The notes: generated by a model not told the origin, from the letters alone. Shown: positions 1-9,059, counted from the stretch's first letter. The stretch is 55,567 nt of DNA from Paenibacillus caseinilyticus (GCF_027533645.1 NZ_JAQAGY010000036.1:1-55567), one strand, 5' to 3'. Numbers and translations are program-made.

Positions 1-28
1 CTGAGCCAGGATCAAACTCTCCATTAAA
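1..28 (-). rRNA. 16S rRNA, 5' end (runs off the left edge)
   Basis: The first 20 bases are the exact reverse complement of the universal bacterial 27F site near the 5' end of 16S rRNA, followed by the usual TTTAATGGAG start. Only the first ~28 bases of the gene are inside the window; the rest, and presumably 23S and 5S, lie to the left. The boundary is approximate because the mature 5' end is set by RNase processing. Confidence 0.95.
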
Positions 29-102
29 GAAAAGCTGACTTGCTCATTTTGAAGCATGGCAGAAACTCATTGCTGAGCTTCTATATTTAACACTCACTCG
101 AT

Positions 103-121
103 GTTCAGTTTTCAAAGGGCA
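103..121 (-). promoter_or_regulatory. rrn leader BoxA-like antitermination element
   Basis: On the minus strand the leader reads TGCCCTTTGAAAACTGAAC. This closely resembles the BoxA-like motif of Bacillus rRNA leaders, where Nus factors bind to prevent premature termination. It sits between the P2 promoter and the start of 16S, as expected. Confidence 0.6.
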
Positions 122-177
122 ATCTTTTTCGCCGCATTTCGACTTGTTTTTCGCATAAGCTCAAAAGCGACTTTTGT

Positions 178-207
178 AATTTACCACAGATCCAATTCTA
201 AATGCAA
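178..207 (-). promoter_or_regulatory. rrn P2 promoter
   Basis: The minus strand carries TTGCAT (202-207), an 18-base spacer and TAAATT (178-183), a sigma-A type promoter about 150 bases upstream of 16S. It is the proximal one of a tandem pair, the usual Bacillus rrn arrangement. Confidence 0.6.
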
Positions 208-272
208 GCTTTTTTTTGAAATCTTTTTGTTTTTTCAATTCACATTTCCTGACCTCATTTGGCCGGAAGAAC

Positions 273-301
273 AATATAGCATGTACCAAGCTATATTGCA
301 A
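273..301 (-). promoter_or_regulatory. rrn P1 promoter
   Basis: The minus strand carries TTGCAA (296-301), a 17-base spacer and TATATT (273-278), with an extended TGC just before the -10. A perfect 9-bp inverted repeat (272-280 and 290-298) overlaps both promoter boxes, so the core promoter is itself palindromic. Confidence 0.65.
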
Positions 302-302
302 G

Positions 303-340
303 CATGGAAAATAAAAACACAAGCCGGCAAGCTTGTGTTT
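303..340 (-). terminator. Rho-independent terminator of the suhB-like gene
   Basis: A perfect 10-bp stem (315-324 with 331-340, loop of 6) is followed on the minus strand by TTATTTT. It lies directly after the stop of the inositol-phosphatase gene and before the rrn promoters. Confidence 0.85.
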
Positions 341-351
341 GTACATTGATA

Positions 352-1212
352 TCAGAAGCCGGTAGCCGATGCTTCGACCAGTTCTTTTTGGAGCTCATCA
401 TGAATGTGCCCGTTAGATGCTATCACATGACGGACACCCAGATGATACGGATTCCCCAAAGTGTCCGTCACTTTGCCCCCGGACTCTTCTATTAGCAGCG
501 CTCCTGCAGCCATATCCCATGAATTCAAGCCAATCTCATAGAATCCGCTTAACCGGCCAGAAGCAACATAGGCCATATGCAGAGCCGCAGACCCGGCCAC
601 CCGGATATTCCTTACTTTGGGGCTGAGTGCCTGCACGCCCCGGAGGTTAGCTGGAAGAGACCCAAGACGATCTGCCGGGAAACCAGTGGCAATTAAACTT
701 TCGCTTAAATTCTTCTCTGAAGAAACTTCCATCCGCTTCCCTTTCAGGTAGGCGCCTTTGCCCTTCTCGGCTACATACAATTCGTTATGGATCGGATTAT
801 AAACGACCCCGACGATGACTTCACCTTTGTGAGCCAAGGCAATGGATACGGAGAAGAAAGGAAACCCGTGCACAAAATTCGTCGTACCGTCAAGCGGATC
901 GACGATCCACAAATATTCGGCCTCGCTGAACTGCTCCAATGCTAATCGGGAAGCCTCCGGTCCAGGTTCGACTCCCTCTTCGCCCAGAATCGAGTGATGG
1001 GGGAAATGTGTGAGAATCAGGTTGCGGATCATCTTCTCAGCACCTTTGTCTACTTCCGTGACCAGGTCCTGTGCGGAAAACTTCGTATGTAGACTAGTAA
1101 AGTCCCCCACCTTGCTTTGGATCCACTCACCGGCTTTGGAGGCCGTATTAATCGCTACCGCGGTAAAGCTCTTACTGCCTACGGCAAATGCCGGAATATT
1201 GGATGTAGACAT
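352..1212 (-). CDS. suhB: Inositol monophosphatase family protein
   Basis: This 286-residue protein belongs to the IMPase/SuhB family of Mg2+-dependent, Li+-sensitive phosphatases, which act on inositol-1-phosphate and related sugar phosphates in the cytoplasm. The metal-binding motifs are visible: GEEG near residue 80, the signature WIVDPLDGTTNFVHGFP, and a C-terminal WDMAAGALLIEESGG. The reading frame is open to a TTG at 1245. I chose the ATG at 1212 because AAAGGA lies upstream at suitable spacing and the extra 11 residues are not family-like. It is monocistronic, followed by a strong terminator and then the rrn operon. The natural substrate cannot be told from sequence; fructose-1,6-bisphosphate and NADP phosphatases share the fold. 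Confidence 0.9.
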   Translation of the reverse strand: MSTSNIPAFAVGSKSFTAVAINTASKAGEWIQSKVGDFTSLHTKFSAQDLVTEVDKGAEKMIRNLILTHFPHHSILGEEGVEPGPEASRLALEQFSEAEYLWIVDPLDGTTNFVHGFPFFSVSIALAHKGEVIVGVVYNPIHNELYVAEKGKGAYLKGKRMEVSSEKNLSESLIATGFPADRLGSLPANLRGVQALSPKVRNIRVAGSAALHMAYVASGRLSGFYEIGLNSWDMAAGALLIEESGGKVTDTLGNPYHLGVRHVIASNGHIHDELQKELVEASATGF

Positions 1213-1364
1213 AACTGTATCATTCCTTTTGTGGAATTGAATCAAACCATACTCTCAACCATCTCTGGCGCAAATCTTCTGCTATATAACTAGTATATTG
1301 AATATACGAACGATTGGCTATGGCGTTTCATCCAAATTGGTGTAGCGTCAGTGACAAAACCAAT

Positions 1365-1402
1365 AAAAAAGACCATCCTGGCTGCAATAGACAGGGACGG
1401 TC
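1365..1402 (-). terminator. Terminator downstream of fabI
   Basis: An 8-bp stem with one G-U pair (1371-1378 with 1395-1402) is followed on the minus strand by TTTTTTATTGG. It lies just after the fabI stop. Confidence 0.75.
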
Positions 1403-1412
1403 CGGGATATGG

Positions 1413-2180
1413 CTATACTCCAACGATGTGATAGCCGCTGTCGACGTGTATTACTTCTCCGGTTACGCCCCGCGAGAGTGGGCTCATCAAGAATAATGCC
1501 GTGTCTCCGACTTCCGCTGTCTCGGTCGTCCGGCGCAGCGGCGCCTTTTCTTCAACGTTTCGCAGAATCTGATTAAAATCCTTAATGCCCTTCGCTGCCA
1601 GAGTCCGGATCGGTCCGGCAGATATCGCATTCACTCTAATATTGAATTGGCCGAGGTCGTTCGCCAAGTAACGGACGCTGGATTCAAGTGCCGCCTTGGC
1701 GATCCCCATAACGTTATAGTTCTTGAGTACTCTTTCGGCACCCAGATAAGTCATTGTCATAATGCTTCCGCCCTCAGTCATCAGCGGATAAAGTTTTTGT
1801 GCTACGCCGACAAGAGAGTATGCACTGACATCATGCGCTAAAGCAAACCCGTCTCGGGATGTATTCACGAACATGCCTTCCAGCTCTTCCGTCCGGGCAA
1901 AGGCAATACTGTGTACAATTCCGTGAAGTGCGCCGAACTGCTCTTTCAAGCTCCCCGCAAGACGCTCCAGATCCTCATCCACAGTCACATTGCATGGAAG
2001 GATAACGGATCCCGGGATGGTATCGGCCAGTTTACGAACCCTCTCCTCCACCCGTTCATTCTCGTACGTGAAAACCAGTCTTGCCCCTTGAGCTGCCAAT
2101 GACTGGGCGATGGCCCATGCGATGCTGCGGTCATTCGCGACGCCCATCACTACAATATTTTTGCCGGCAACCAAACCCAT
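1413..2180 (-). CDS. fabI: Enoyl-[acyl-carrier-protein] reductase (NADH), FabI
   Basis: FabI performs the last step of each fatty-acid elongation cycle, reducing trans-2-enoyl-ACP with NADH; it is the triclosan target. The protein is 255 residues, typical for the family. It opens with the altered Rossmann motif GVANDRSIAWAIAQ and contains the catalytic Tyr-x6-Lys as YNVMGIAK, which separates FabI from ordinary short-chain dehydrogenases. The conserved NxISAGPIRTLAA loop is also present. An AGGGGGA Shine-Dalgarno precedes the ATG. A possible promoter (TTGAAA, 17 bases, TACCGT) lies upstream on the minus strand near 2230-2260. FapR controls fabI in Bacillus, but no convincing FapR box was seen here. 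Confidence 0.95.
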   Translation of the reverse strand: MGLVAGKNIVVMGVANDRSIAWAIAQSLAAQGARLVFTYENERVEERVRKLADTIPGSVILPCNVTVDEDLERLAGSLKEQFGALHGIVHSIAFARTEELEGMFVNTSRDGFALAHDVSAYSLVGVAQKLYPLMTEGGSIMTMTYLGAERVLKNYNVMGIAKAALESSVRYLANDLGQFNIRVNAISAGPIRTLAAKGIKDFNQILRNVEEKAPLRRTTETAEVGDTALFLMSPLSRGVTGEVIHVDSGYHIVGV

Positions 2181-2279
2181 AGCATAACGTCCCCCTGTCT
2201 TAAAGGCTCGTACCCTAATCTTTCCTCACGGTACCGCATTTTGCCAGAAGTTTCAAGAGAAGTTTGGTCACCTCCTGTT

Positions 2280-3272
2280 CTACAGTTCAAATGAGGCTTG
2301 AGACAACTGTGTAACGCCCGGTTCCTGCCCAAGGTCCTCCATCAGCTTGAAGAGGGACCCGTCTTTGGCCTTGGCCTCTAGCATGATGTCGAGCCTCGGG
2401 GTAAGCGGTGCGATCGCACGTAAAAACGACAGCAGCCTCCCTTTTTCGATATAGTCGGCGTGCCCTCTCGGGTCACTCTCGCTTTTGGGACTGGAGACAT
2501 GGATTTTGGGCGGCAAATCCTGGGGTACAATGCCCTCTTCACTCTGCTCCTTCTGTCCCTCCCAGGTCTTCCTGATTCTCGGCCATAAGTCAGCAGCCGA
2601 ACTCTCACCGGGGTTAACCGCATCATGATGTATATCGAGCACCATCGGAACCCCTACTTCTTCGCAGATCTCAAGCGTCTCTAGCATGTTGAACGTCTTG
2701 TCGTCATTCTCCAATGTGATCCTCTCCCGGACCCGTAAGGGCAGCTCGCTAAAATTGTCGATGAACCGGGCACGGGCAGCCTCCTTGTTGCCGTAAGTCC
2801 CGCCGACGTGAATATTGCACTTCGCGGAGGCATCCAGGCCCATGGCTTCCAACATGCGGACATGACGCTCAAGATCAGCTCTCGAACTGCGAAGGACATC
2901 CTGCCGCGGTGTACTCAGCACGGTAAAATGATCCGGATGAAAGGAGAGCCTCATCCGATTCTTGCGGGCATATTCACCCAACGCAGTAAAGTCGGCGGCT
3001 AACCGTTCGATCGGATCCCAATCTCCTAGTGCTTCATGTCCCAGTAACGGAACAAGCTTCGAGGATATCCGATACATTTCGATGTCATGCGCCCGGTTAT
3101 GCTTAAGCAGCCGCAGCGTGTTATGGATATTCTCTGCAGAGATGCGTTCCAGTTTCCGGATGGCGGCCTCCCGGTCTCCCAGCTTTTCAAAATGCGTGTA
3201 CGTCATCGTTTTTGAAGGTGAAGCATTCTTCACCACAACGGACATGGCTACATAACCCAACCGGACGATCAA
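2280..3272 (-). CDS. uvsE: UV DNA damage endonuclease UvsE (UVDE)
   Basis: UVDE nicks DNA immediately 5' of UV photoproducts, starting an alternative excision repair pathway used in Bacillus spores. The 330-residue protein has the family opening VRLGYVAMSV, a TIM-barrel fold and metal ligands in the motifs SFHPDHF, NIHVGG, LENDD and DIHHD. The frame extends to 3323, but that extension would include the T-tract of the upstream terminator. The family-typical start is the TTG at 3272, preceded by AAGGAG ten bases upstream. A TTG start suggests low translation. It reads in the same direction as fabI, with about 100 bases between the two genes. Confidence 0.92.
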   Translation of the reverse strand: MIVRLGYVAMSVVVKNASPSKTMTYTHFEKLGDREAAIRKLERISAENIHNTLRLLKHNRAHDIEMYRISSKLVPLLGHEALGDWDPIERLAADFTALGEYARKNRMRLSFHPDHFTVLSTPRQDVLRSSRADLERHVRMLEAMGLDASAKCNIHVGGTYGNKEAARARFIDNFSELPLRVRERITLENDDKTFNMLETLEICEEVGVPMVLDIHHDAVNPGESSAADLWPRIRKTWEGQKEQSEEGIVPQDLPPKIHVSSPKSESDPRGHADYIEKGRLLSFLRAIAPLTPRLDIMLEAKAKDGSLFKLMEDLGQEPGVTQLSQASFEL

Positions 3273-3318
3273 TTTCCCCACGCTCCTTGGCCGTTTTTTT
3301 GGCCTTAGGATGCCCAAA

Positions 3319-3360
3319 AACAAAAAGCAGGCCTCTCCTATTAGTCAGGAAAGGCCTGCT
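3319..3360 (-). terminator. Terminator of the 105-residue gene
   Basis: A perfect 9-bp stem (3326-3334 with 3352-3360) is followed on the minus strand by TTTTTGTTTTTGG. It lies 35 bases after the stop of the 3396-3713 gene and separates it from uvsE. Confidence 0.85.
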
Positions 3361-3395
3361 GCAGGTCTTGCTATAAAACCGAGCTGAATCGGCGA

Positions 3396-3713
3396 CTACT
3401 CCTGCTCTCCGAAAAACATTTCGTGAGCTAAGGCCGTCTGGACCCTCGCTTCTTCCTCCGTCAACTTGCGCACAAGCTCCATCTCCACCTGGGTCACTTC
3501 TTCGCCCTGGAAGTTAATTTCCGCAATGGACGCCAGAATCTTCACGATGGCAATCGCTTGATTCTGCGGTGTGTATGCGACTACCTTCTGACCGGCGGGA
3601 AATACCCGAAAGCCGCTTTTGACCATTTTGCCCCGGCCGTATTCGAGAAGCTCGTACAGCTCCTGCTCCGATTTAAACTTGCAAACGGAATTGAATTCGG
3701 TTTGGAATCCCAT
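3396..3713 (-). CDS. Small conserved hypothetical protein
   Basis: This 105-residue cytoplasmic protein has no signal peptide or membrane segment. The first half (MGFQTEFNSVCKFKSEQEL, then a GFRVFPAG segment) vaguely resembles small Bacillus DUF2584-like proteins, in which a hydrophilic start is followed by GYRVYP and a strand; I would not assign it on that. The C-terminal 40 residues are acidic and helical (EEEARVQTALAHEMFFGEQE). It has its own terminator and lies between ddl and uvsE. The coding potential looks real: good start context, family-like composition and a clean terminator. The function is unknown. Confidence 0.75.
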   Translation of the reverse strand: MGFQTEFNSVCKFKSEQELYELLEYGRGKMVKSGFRVFPAGQKVVAYTPQNQAIAIVKILASIAEINFQGEEVTQVEMELVRKLTEEEARVQTALAHEMFFGEQE

Positions 3714-3816
3714 AGACCGACGCCTCCCTCAAAATGGCATACTTTGTATTCCTAGCATAAGGGATGGGATGAAACGAAGCAAGCCGCAGCATAGAAGCGG
3801 CGGCCTGCAGCAAAGC

Positions 3817-4965
3817 TTAGGTGATATCGAATGAATATTGAAGACGCTGCTTCTCTTGGTGACGCTCGATCGCCAGCCGAATCAAATCATCGAGAAGTTC
3901 GCTGTAGGGCTTGCCGGTTGCCTTCCACAACAGCGGGTACATACTGAAAGGCGTGAACCCCGGCATGGTGTTGATCTCATTAATGTAGATATCACCGTTA
4001 TCCCGGCGCAGGAAGAAATCGACGCGGGAGAGCCCCGTTCCGTCGATCGCTTGGAACGCCCGGACCGCCAAATCGCGGATTCGCGTGGATACCTCGCTTG
4101 CGACTTCTGCCGGGATGATCATCGAGGACTTCCCGTCGATGTACTTCGCCTTGTAGTCGTAGAATTCGCCCGACGATACCACCTCGCCGACGACCGAAGC
4201 CTGCGGCTCATCGTTGCCGAGCACGGCCACTTCCAGCTCGCGGGCTTCGATGAACTCTTCCACGATCACCTTCCGGTCATAACGGAGCGCTTCGCCGATG
4301 GCGCTAAGAAGCTCTTCGCGGTTGCGGGCTTTGTTGATTCCGACACTCGAACCCAGGTTCGCCGGTTTGACGAAGCAAGGATAACCGACGGCAATCTCGA
4401 TCTCCATAATGAAGAAAGCATTATCCTTCTCCCACTGGCTTTTCGTAAAGTGACGGAATACGCACTGCGGCAAGCCTTCCTGGGCGAATACTTTTTTCAT
4501 CATGACCTTATCCATGCCTACGGAAGAAGCAAGGACGCCTGTTCCTACATAGGCAATGTTCGCCATCTCCAGCAATCCCTGAATCGTACCATCCTCGCCA
4601 AAGGTTCCGTGCAGCAAAGGAAGTACGACGTCAAGCGGTGCGGCGGCGGATGAAGAAGCGTCCACGGAAGAAATAGTCGCCTGCGTGGCGGAAGCTGCCG
4701 AGGAAGAAGCGAACAAAGGCTGCAGGGCAAAAGAGCCGGGATCCGCGGAAGCCGTATCCGATCCGAAAGTAAGGGCGGCCACGGATTCGGCAGGTGCCGT
4801 CAGCTGCGGGCCCGAGCGCCACTGGCCCTCCTTGGTTATGTAAAAAGGCTGAACCTCGTATTTGGTTAAGTCAAAGGCCTTCGTGACGGCGAGTGCGGTC
4901 TGGAGCGAGACCTCATGCTCTCCGGATTTGCCTCCGTAAATCAGGCCCACGCGTATTTTGCTCAT
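3817..4965 (-). CDS. ddl: D-alanine--D-alanine ligase
   Basis: Ddl is an ATP-grasp enzyme that joins two D-alanines for the peptidoglycan stem peptide. The 382-residue protein has the N-terminal GGKSGEHEVSLQTA motif, LLHGTFGEDGTIQG, the VGMDK ATP-binding start, PANLGSSVGI and the C-terminal metal site EINTMPGFTPFS. The omega loop has a Lys-Tyr pair (YKAKYIDGKSS), the signature of D-Ala-D-Ala rather than D-Ala-D-Lac (VanA-type) ligases. An Ala/Ser-rich insertion of about 40 residues near residues 65-110 makes it slightly longer than average. This points to normal vancomycin-sensitive peptidoglycan. No MurF neighbour is present. Confidence 0.95.
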   Translation of the reverse strand: MSKIRVGLIYGGKSGEHEVSLQTALAVTKAFDLTKYEVQPFYITKEGQWRSGPQLTAPAESVAALTFGSDTASADPGSFALQPLFASSSAASATQATISSVDASSSAAAPLDVVLPLLHGTFGEDGTIQGLLEMANIAYVGTGVLASSVGMDKVMMKKVFAQEGLPQCVFRHFTKSQWEKDNAFFIMEIEIAVGYPCFVKPANLGSSVGINKARNREELLSAIGEALRYDRKVIVEEFIEARELEVAVLGNDEPQASVVGEVVSSGEFYDYKAKYIDGKSSMIIPAEVASEVSTRIRDLAVRAFQAIDGTGLSRVDFFLRRDNGDIYINEINTMPGFTPFSMYPLLWKATGKPYSELLDDLIRLAIERHQEKQRLQYSFDIT

Positions 4966-5083
4966 ATATACCCTCCGGTTAGTGAAGTCGATTCCAATAA
5001 CATTAATCCATAAAAGAGTGCATGGGCCCGCCCTTAATAGCGAACCCTACCTACGGTAAAGGGATGCTGGCGCTTCGTCGTCA

Positions 5084-6109
5084 TTATAATGAGTCGGAAA
5101 TATGAATAAAGCGGTATTGTGTCCGCGCCGTCCATGCATGTGAATCGGTATAATCCCAGTACCGGTGCTTGCTGCTGACCGTGTGGGCGTTGACGAGCGG
5201 CATGCCGTTCGCGTCCTTGGCCGTGACGATCGTGCTGTGCTGGAATCTGCCGTCTCCATCCCAGTCATATGCAATGACATCGCCCGGTACAAGTTCGGCC
5301 GCGGAGGACACCTCTTGTCCCCGTAGTCCGCTGCGGCTTGTTCTCAGGTGAAACTGCAGGCTCTCCGCAACGGACCAGGAAAAGCTCCACAGCTCCTGGC
5401 CGCCGAGCCTGCCTTTATACCACCAGCCCGAATCCCTTTTATCAGTATAGTTCATCGGCGCCCCCCCTGCAAAGAGGCATTGGGAGATATAGCTGGTGCA
5501 GTCCACTTCAAAGGCAATATAAACCGGATTGCTCCCATCCCACCAGCGGTTGGCGTAGCGGACAGCCTCTTCCCGGTTGTAGGGCCGGCGTACGGCTCCT
5601 CCAGCGTATGGCAGTACTCCCGGGCTGAGCAAGGGTACCGAGGGGGCGCGCATCAGGCCGGCTCCCTCGAATTCATCCTCGGCTTCCAGGAGGGCCCCCG
5701 GAGCCGTCTGCTTCAAGCGGAGTCTCTGCTCCCCCTGTATCGGCTCGATCCTGCGGATGATCCACTCCTCCCCATCAGAGGCGGGGACCAAAAAAATCCG
5801 TTCATGCTCAACCCGCTGTTCTTCGTAAGCGTCGCTGCGGATTTGCCCCACAGTCACCCGTCTTAGGATGCAATCGGCGGCCAGACCGTTCTGATATGGC
5901 GCGGTCTGCCGGATGGAAAGGCGCGTTTCGCTTTTGACGGGAAGCAGGCCTCTCTCCTTGTCACTGTCGCAGCGGCGGGCAAGCCTGGACTGCTGGGCGG
6001 CCAAATAGGACTCATCGTTCACAAACGGCAGCATCGGCTCTACGGCATTCTCAATGTCCATCCGGTTACGGTGATGTACATAATCGTAGAGAGTCGTTTT
6101 CCAAGTCAA
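5084..6109 (-). CDS. Amidase_6-domain protein (putative papain-like peptidase/amidase)
   Basis: The 341-residue protein ends in a domain matching the putative amidase domain family (Amidase_6): RPYNREEAVRYANRWW, then YIAFEVDCTSYISQCLFAGG with a probable catalytic Cys, WSVAESLQFHL, GDVIAYDWDGDGRFQHSTIV with a probable catalytic His, and NAHT. The first ~170 residues are a poorly conserved beta-rich region. No signal peptide is visible, although the family is often secreted. The start is TTG (6109) with AAAGGGG upstream. Its substrate is unknown; related Paenibacillus and Bacillus proteins are thought to act on cell-wall peptides or spore material. Confidence 0.8.
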   Translation of the reverse strand: MTWKTTLYDYVHHRNRMDIENAVEPMLPFVNDESYLAAQQSRLARRCDSDKERGLLPVKSETRLSIRQTAPYQNGLAADCILRRVTVGQIRSDAYEEQRVEHERIFLVPASDGEEWIIRRIEPIQGEQRLRLKQTAPGALLEAEDEFEGAGLMRAPSVPLLSPGVLPYAGGAVRRPYNREEAVRYANRWWDGSNPVYIAFEVDCTSYISQCLFAGGAPMNYTDKRDSGWWYKGRLGGQELWSFSWSVAESLQFHLRTSRSGLRGQEVSSAAELVPGDVIAYDWDGDGRFQHSTIVTAKDANGMPLVNAHTVSSKHRYWDYTDSHAWTARTQYRFIHISDSL

Positions 6110-6235
6110 AGGATTGCAGCCCCTTTCTTACATTATAGGAAGCGCCCGATCGGACGAGCCGGGCAGAAGAGAACAGACGGGCGGCTGTAGTCCCAGCGTA
6201 TGCGCGGAGAGTTACAAAAATGAACGAATTCGATC

Positions 6236-6264
6236 TTTACGGGAAGGGTCTCCCATTGTATACT
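6236..6264 (+). promoter_or_regulatory. acnA promoter (sigma-A type)
   Basis: TTTACG (6236-6241), a 17-base spacer and TATACT (6259-6264) lie 90 bases before the acnA start. No comparable promoter was seen closer to the gene. Confidence 0.65.
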
Positions 6265-6280
6265 GTTAGTAAAGCTAATT

Positions 6281-6307
6281 TTGAAATCGTGTTTCACGTA
6301 GTGGAAC
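6281..6307. promoter_or_regulatory. Candidate IclR-type operator at acnA
   Basis: Three half-sites follow one another at exact 10-base steps: TTGAAAT (6281), GTTTCAC (6291) and GTGGAAC (6301). The last two form the palindrome GTTTCAC-N3-GTGGAAC. The cluster starts 17 bases after the -10 box, a position suited to repression. Nearly the same element, GTTTCAC-N3-TTGAAAT, lies in front of the neighbouring iclR gene. Confidence 0.5.
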
Positions 6308-6353
6308 GGGAGCAAAGCGGCTGATTCATATCATGAAGGAGGAACAAGCTACC

Positions 6354-9059
6354 ATGTCTAACCAAGACCAATTCTCGGTCCGCAAGCAGCTGGAAGTAGG
6401 CGGCAAGACTTACAACTACTACAGCCTCCAGGCGTTCCAGGAACAGGGCAGCGAAGTATCCAATCTGCCTTTTTCGATTAAAGTTCTTCTCGAGGCGGCT
6501 CTCCGCCAATTCGACGGCAAAGCGATCACGGAAGAGCACGTCAAGCAAATCGCTAACTGGGCTTCCGACCGCGATCCGAATAAAGAAATTCCGTTCATTC
6601 CGGCACGTATCGTGCTTCAGGATTTCACCGGCGTACCTGTAGTCGTTGACCTGGCGGCAATGAGAGACACCATGAAGCGCGCAGGCGGCGATCCAAAGCG
6701 GATCAACCCGCTCGTACCGGTCGACCTCGTTATCGACCACTCCGTCATGGTAGATGCGTTCGGCTCCAGCGACGCTCTCGAATTCAATGAAAAAATCGAG
6801 TTCGAACGCAACGAAGAGCGCTACCGCTTCCTGCGCTGGGCTCAAACCGCGTTCGACAACTTCCGTGCGGTTCCGCCGGATACGGGTATCGTTCACCAAG
6901 TAAATCTCGAGTACCTCGCGTCCGTTGCGGCTACCCGTACAATCAACGGCGAAGAATTCGTATTCCCGGATTCCCTCGTAGGTACGGATTCCCATACCAC
7001 CATGATCAACGGTCTCGGCATCGTAGGCTGGGGTGTCGGCGGCATCGAGGCGGAAGCCGGTATGCTTGGACAGCCGCTCTATTTCGTAACGCCTGAAGTT
7101 GTCGGCTTCAAACTGACCGGAACGCTGTCCGAAGGCGCTACGGCGACAGACCTGGCCCTGACGGTTACGCAAACGCTCCGTAAAAAAGGCGTGGTCGGCA
7201 AATTCGTCGAGTTCTTCGGCCCTGGCCTCAGCAACATCTCTCTTGCAGACCGTGCCACGGTAGCTAACATGGCACCGGAATACGGCGCAACGATCGGCTT
7301 CTTCCCGGTTGATGAAGAGTCCCTGTACTTCCTCCGCAATACAGGCCGCAGCGAAGAGCAAATCGCTCTTGTCGAAGCCTACTATAAAGCGCAAGGCATG
7401 TTCCGCACGAACGATACGCCGGATCCGGTATTCAGCGACGTGCTCGAGCTTGACCTCGGTTCGGTCGTACCAAGCTTGGCGGGTCCGAAACGTCCTCAAG
7501 ACCGCGTAGAGCTGACGAACATGAAGGAATCGTTCAACAGCATTCTCCGCACGCCGATCGACAAAGGCGGCTACGGCCTGTCCGACGAGAAGATCGCCGA
7601 AGTCGTAGATGTGCCGCATGCGAACGGTGAAGTAAGCAAAATGGGCACAGGCGCGGTCGTGATCGCGGCGATCACATCCTGTACCAATACATCCAACCCA
7701 AGCGTAATGCTCGGAGCAGGCCTCGTGGCGAAGAAAGCCGTAGCCCGCGGTCTGCGCAAGCCAGGCTACGTGAAGAGCTCCCTGACGCCAGGCTCCCTGG
7801 TCGTAACGGAGTATCTGCGCAAAGCCGGCCTCCTCGAGTCCCTCGAAGCCCTCGGCTTCCACGTGGCAGGCTACGGCTGCGCAACGTGCATCGGGAACTC
7901 GGGTCCGCTGCCGGACGAAGTATCCCGCGCTATCGCCGACAACGACATGACGGTCGCTGCCGTTCTGTCCGGTAACCGGAACTTCGAAGGCCGTGTGCAT
8001 GCTCAGGTCAAAGCCAACTACCTGGCATCGCCTCCGCTTGTCGTAGCCTACGCCCTCGCCGGCACAGTAGACATCGACCTTGCGAACGAGCCGATCGGCT
8101 ATGACCAGAAGAACGAGCCAGTCTACCTGAAAGACATCTGGCCAACGGCCCAAGAAATCGCCGAAGCGTTCACACAGGGCATGAGCGCAGACCTGTACCG
8201 CGAAAAATACGCGAATGTATTCCGTTCCAACGAGCGCTTCAACGCGATCAACGTACCGGAAGGCGAACTGTATGCATGGGACGATGCGTCCACTTATATC
8301 GCTAACCCGCCGTTCTTCGCGAACCTCGGTCCGGATCTGAACGACATTGCCGACATCCGCGGCGCCAAAACGCTGCTCCTGCTGGGCGACTCCGTCACGA
8401 CGGATCACATCTCGCCTGCAGGTAACATCAAGCCGGATTCCCCAGGAGGTAAATTCCTGATGGAGCACGGCGTGAAGAAAGAAGACTTCAACTCCTACGG
8501 TTCCCGCCGCGGTAACCACGATGTGATGATGCGCGGTACCTTCGCGAACATTCGGATTCGTAACCAAGTGGCCCCGGGCACCGAAGGCGGCGTAACGACT
8601 TACCTGCCAACCGGCGAAGTCATGTCCGTCTACGATGCTTCCATGAAGTATCAAGAACAGGGCACGAACCTCGTTGTTATCGCAGGCAAAGAGTACGGCA
8701 CCGGCTCCTCCCGTGACTGGGCTGCCAAAGGTACGTTCCTCCTCGGCGTCAAAGCCGTCATCGCCGAAAGCTTCGAGCGGATCCACCGCTCCAACCTCGT
8801 CGGCATGGGCGTACTTCCGCTGCAGTTCCAAGACGGCCAAGGCTGGAGCACACTCGGCCTGACCGGTACCGAAACGTTCGATATCGTCGGTCTGAGCAAC
8901 GATGTACAGCCGGGTCAAAAAGTAACGGTCAACGTAACCCGCGAAGACGGCACAAGCTTCTCCTTCGAAGTCATTGCCCGTCTCGACAGCTACGTGGATG
9001 TGGACTACTACCGTAACGGCGGTATCCTCCAAACCGTACTTCGCCAGATCATGGCTTAA
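6354..9059 (+). CDS. acnA: Aconitate hydratase (aconitase A)
   Basis: AcnA interconverts citrate and isocitrate in the TCA cycle through a 4Fe-4S cluster. The 902-residue length is normal. Cluster ligands are Cys443 (TSCTNTSNP) and Cys509/Cys512 (GYGCATCIGNSGPL); the swivel domain with GSSRDWAAKG is intact near the C-terminus. An upstream in-frame ATG at 6333 lies before the Shine-Dalgarno AAGGAGG, so the ATG at 6354 is the start. Codon use is strongly biased towards C-ending codons, unlike most neighbours, fitting high expression. The gene is monocistronic, with a sigma-A promoter and an IclR-like operator upstream and a strong terminator downstream. Firmicute aconitase also acts as an iron-responsive RNA-binding protein. 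Confidence 0.97.
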   Translation: MSNQDQFSVRKQLEVGGKTYNYYSLQAFQEQGSEVSNLPFSIKVLLEAALRQFDGKAITEEHVKQIANWASDRDPNKEIPFIPARIVLQDFTGVPVVVDLAAMRDTMKRAGGDPKRINPLVPVDLVIDHSVMVDAFGSSDALEFNEKIEFERNEERYRFLRWAQTAFDNFRAVPPDTGIVHQVNLEYLASVAATRTINGEEFVFPDSLVGTDSHTTMINGLGIVGWGVGGIEAEAGMLGQPLYFVTPEVVGFKLTGTLSEGATATDLALTVTQTLRKKGVVGKFVEFFGPGLSNISLADRATVANMAPEYGATIGFFPVDEESLYFLRNTGRSEEQIALVEAYYKAQGMFRTNDTPDPVFSDVLELDLGSVVPSLAGPKRPQDRVELTNMKESFNSILRTPIDKGGYGLSDEKIAEVVDVPHANGEVSKMGTGAVVIAAITSCTNTSNPSVMLGAGLVAKKAVARGLRKPGYVKSSLTPGSLVVTEYLRKAGLLESLEALGFHVAGYGCATCIGNSGPLPDEVSRAIADNDMTVAAVLSGNRNFEGRVHAQVKANYLASPPLVVAYALAGTVDIDLANEPIGYDQKNEPVYLKDIWPTAQEIAEAFTQGMSADLYREKYANVFRSNERFNAINVPEGELYAWDDASTYIANPPFFANLGPDLNDIADIRGAKTLLLLGDSVTTDHISPAGNIKPDSPGGKFLMEHGVKKEDFNSYGSRRGNHDVMMRGTFANIRIRNQVAPGTEGGVTTYLPTGEVMSVYDASMKYQEQGTNLVVIAGKEYGTGSSRDWAAKGTFLLGVKAVIAESFERIHRSNLVGMGVLPLQFQDGQGWSTLGLTGTETFDIVGLSNDVQPGQKVTVNVTREDGTSFSFEVIARLDSYVDVDYYRNGGILQTVLRQIMA

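Noticed and set aside
2181..2279. A FapR-like site upstream of fabI (TTAGGGTACG...CTTTAA).
   Set aside because: The arms do not fit the FapR spacing or core, and the arms are 19 rather than 17 bases apart.
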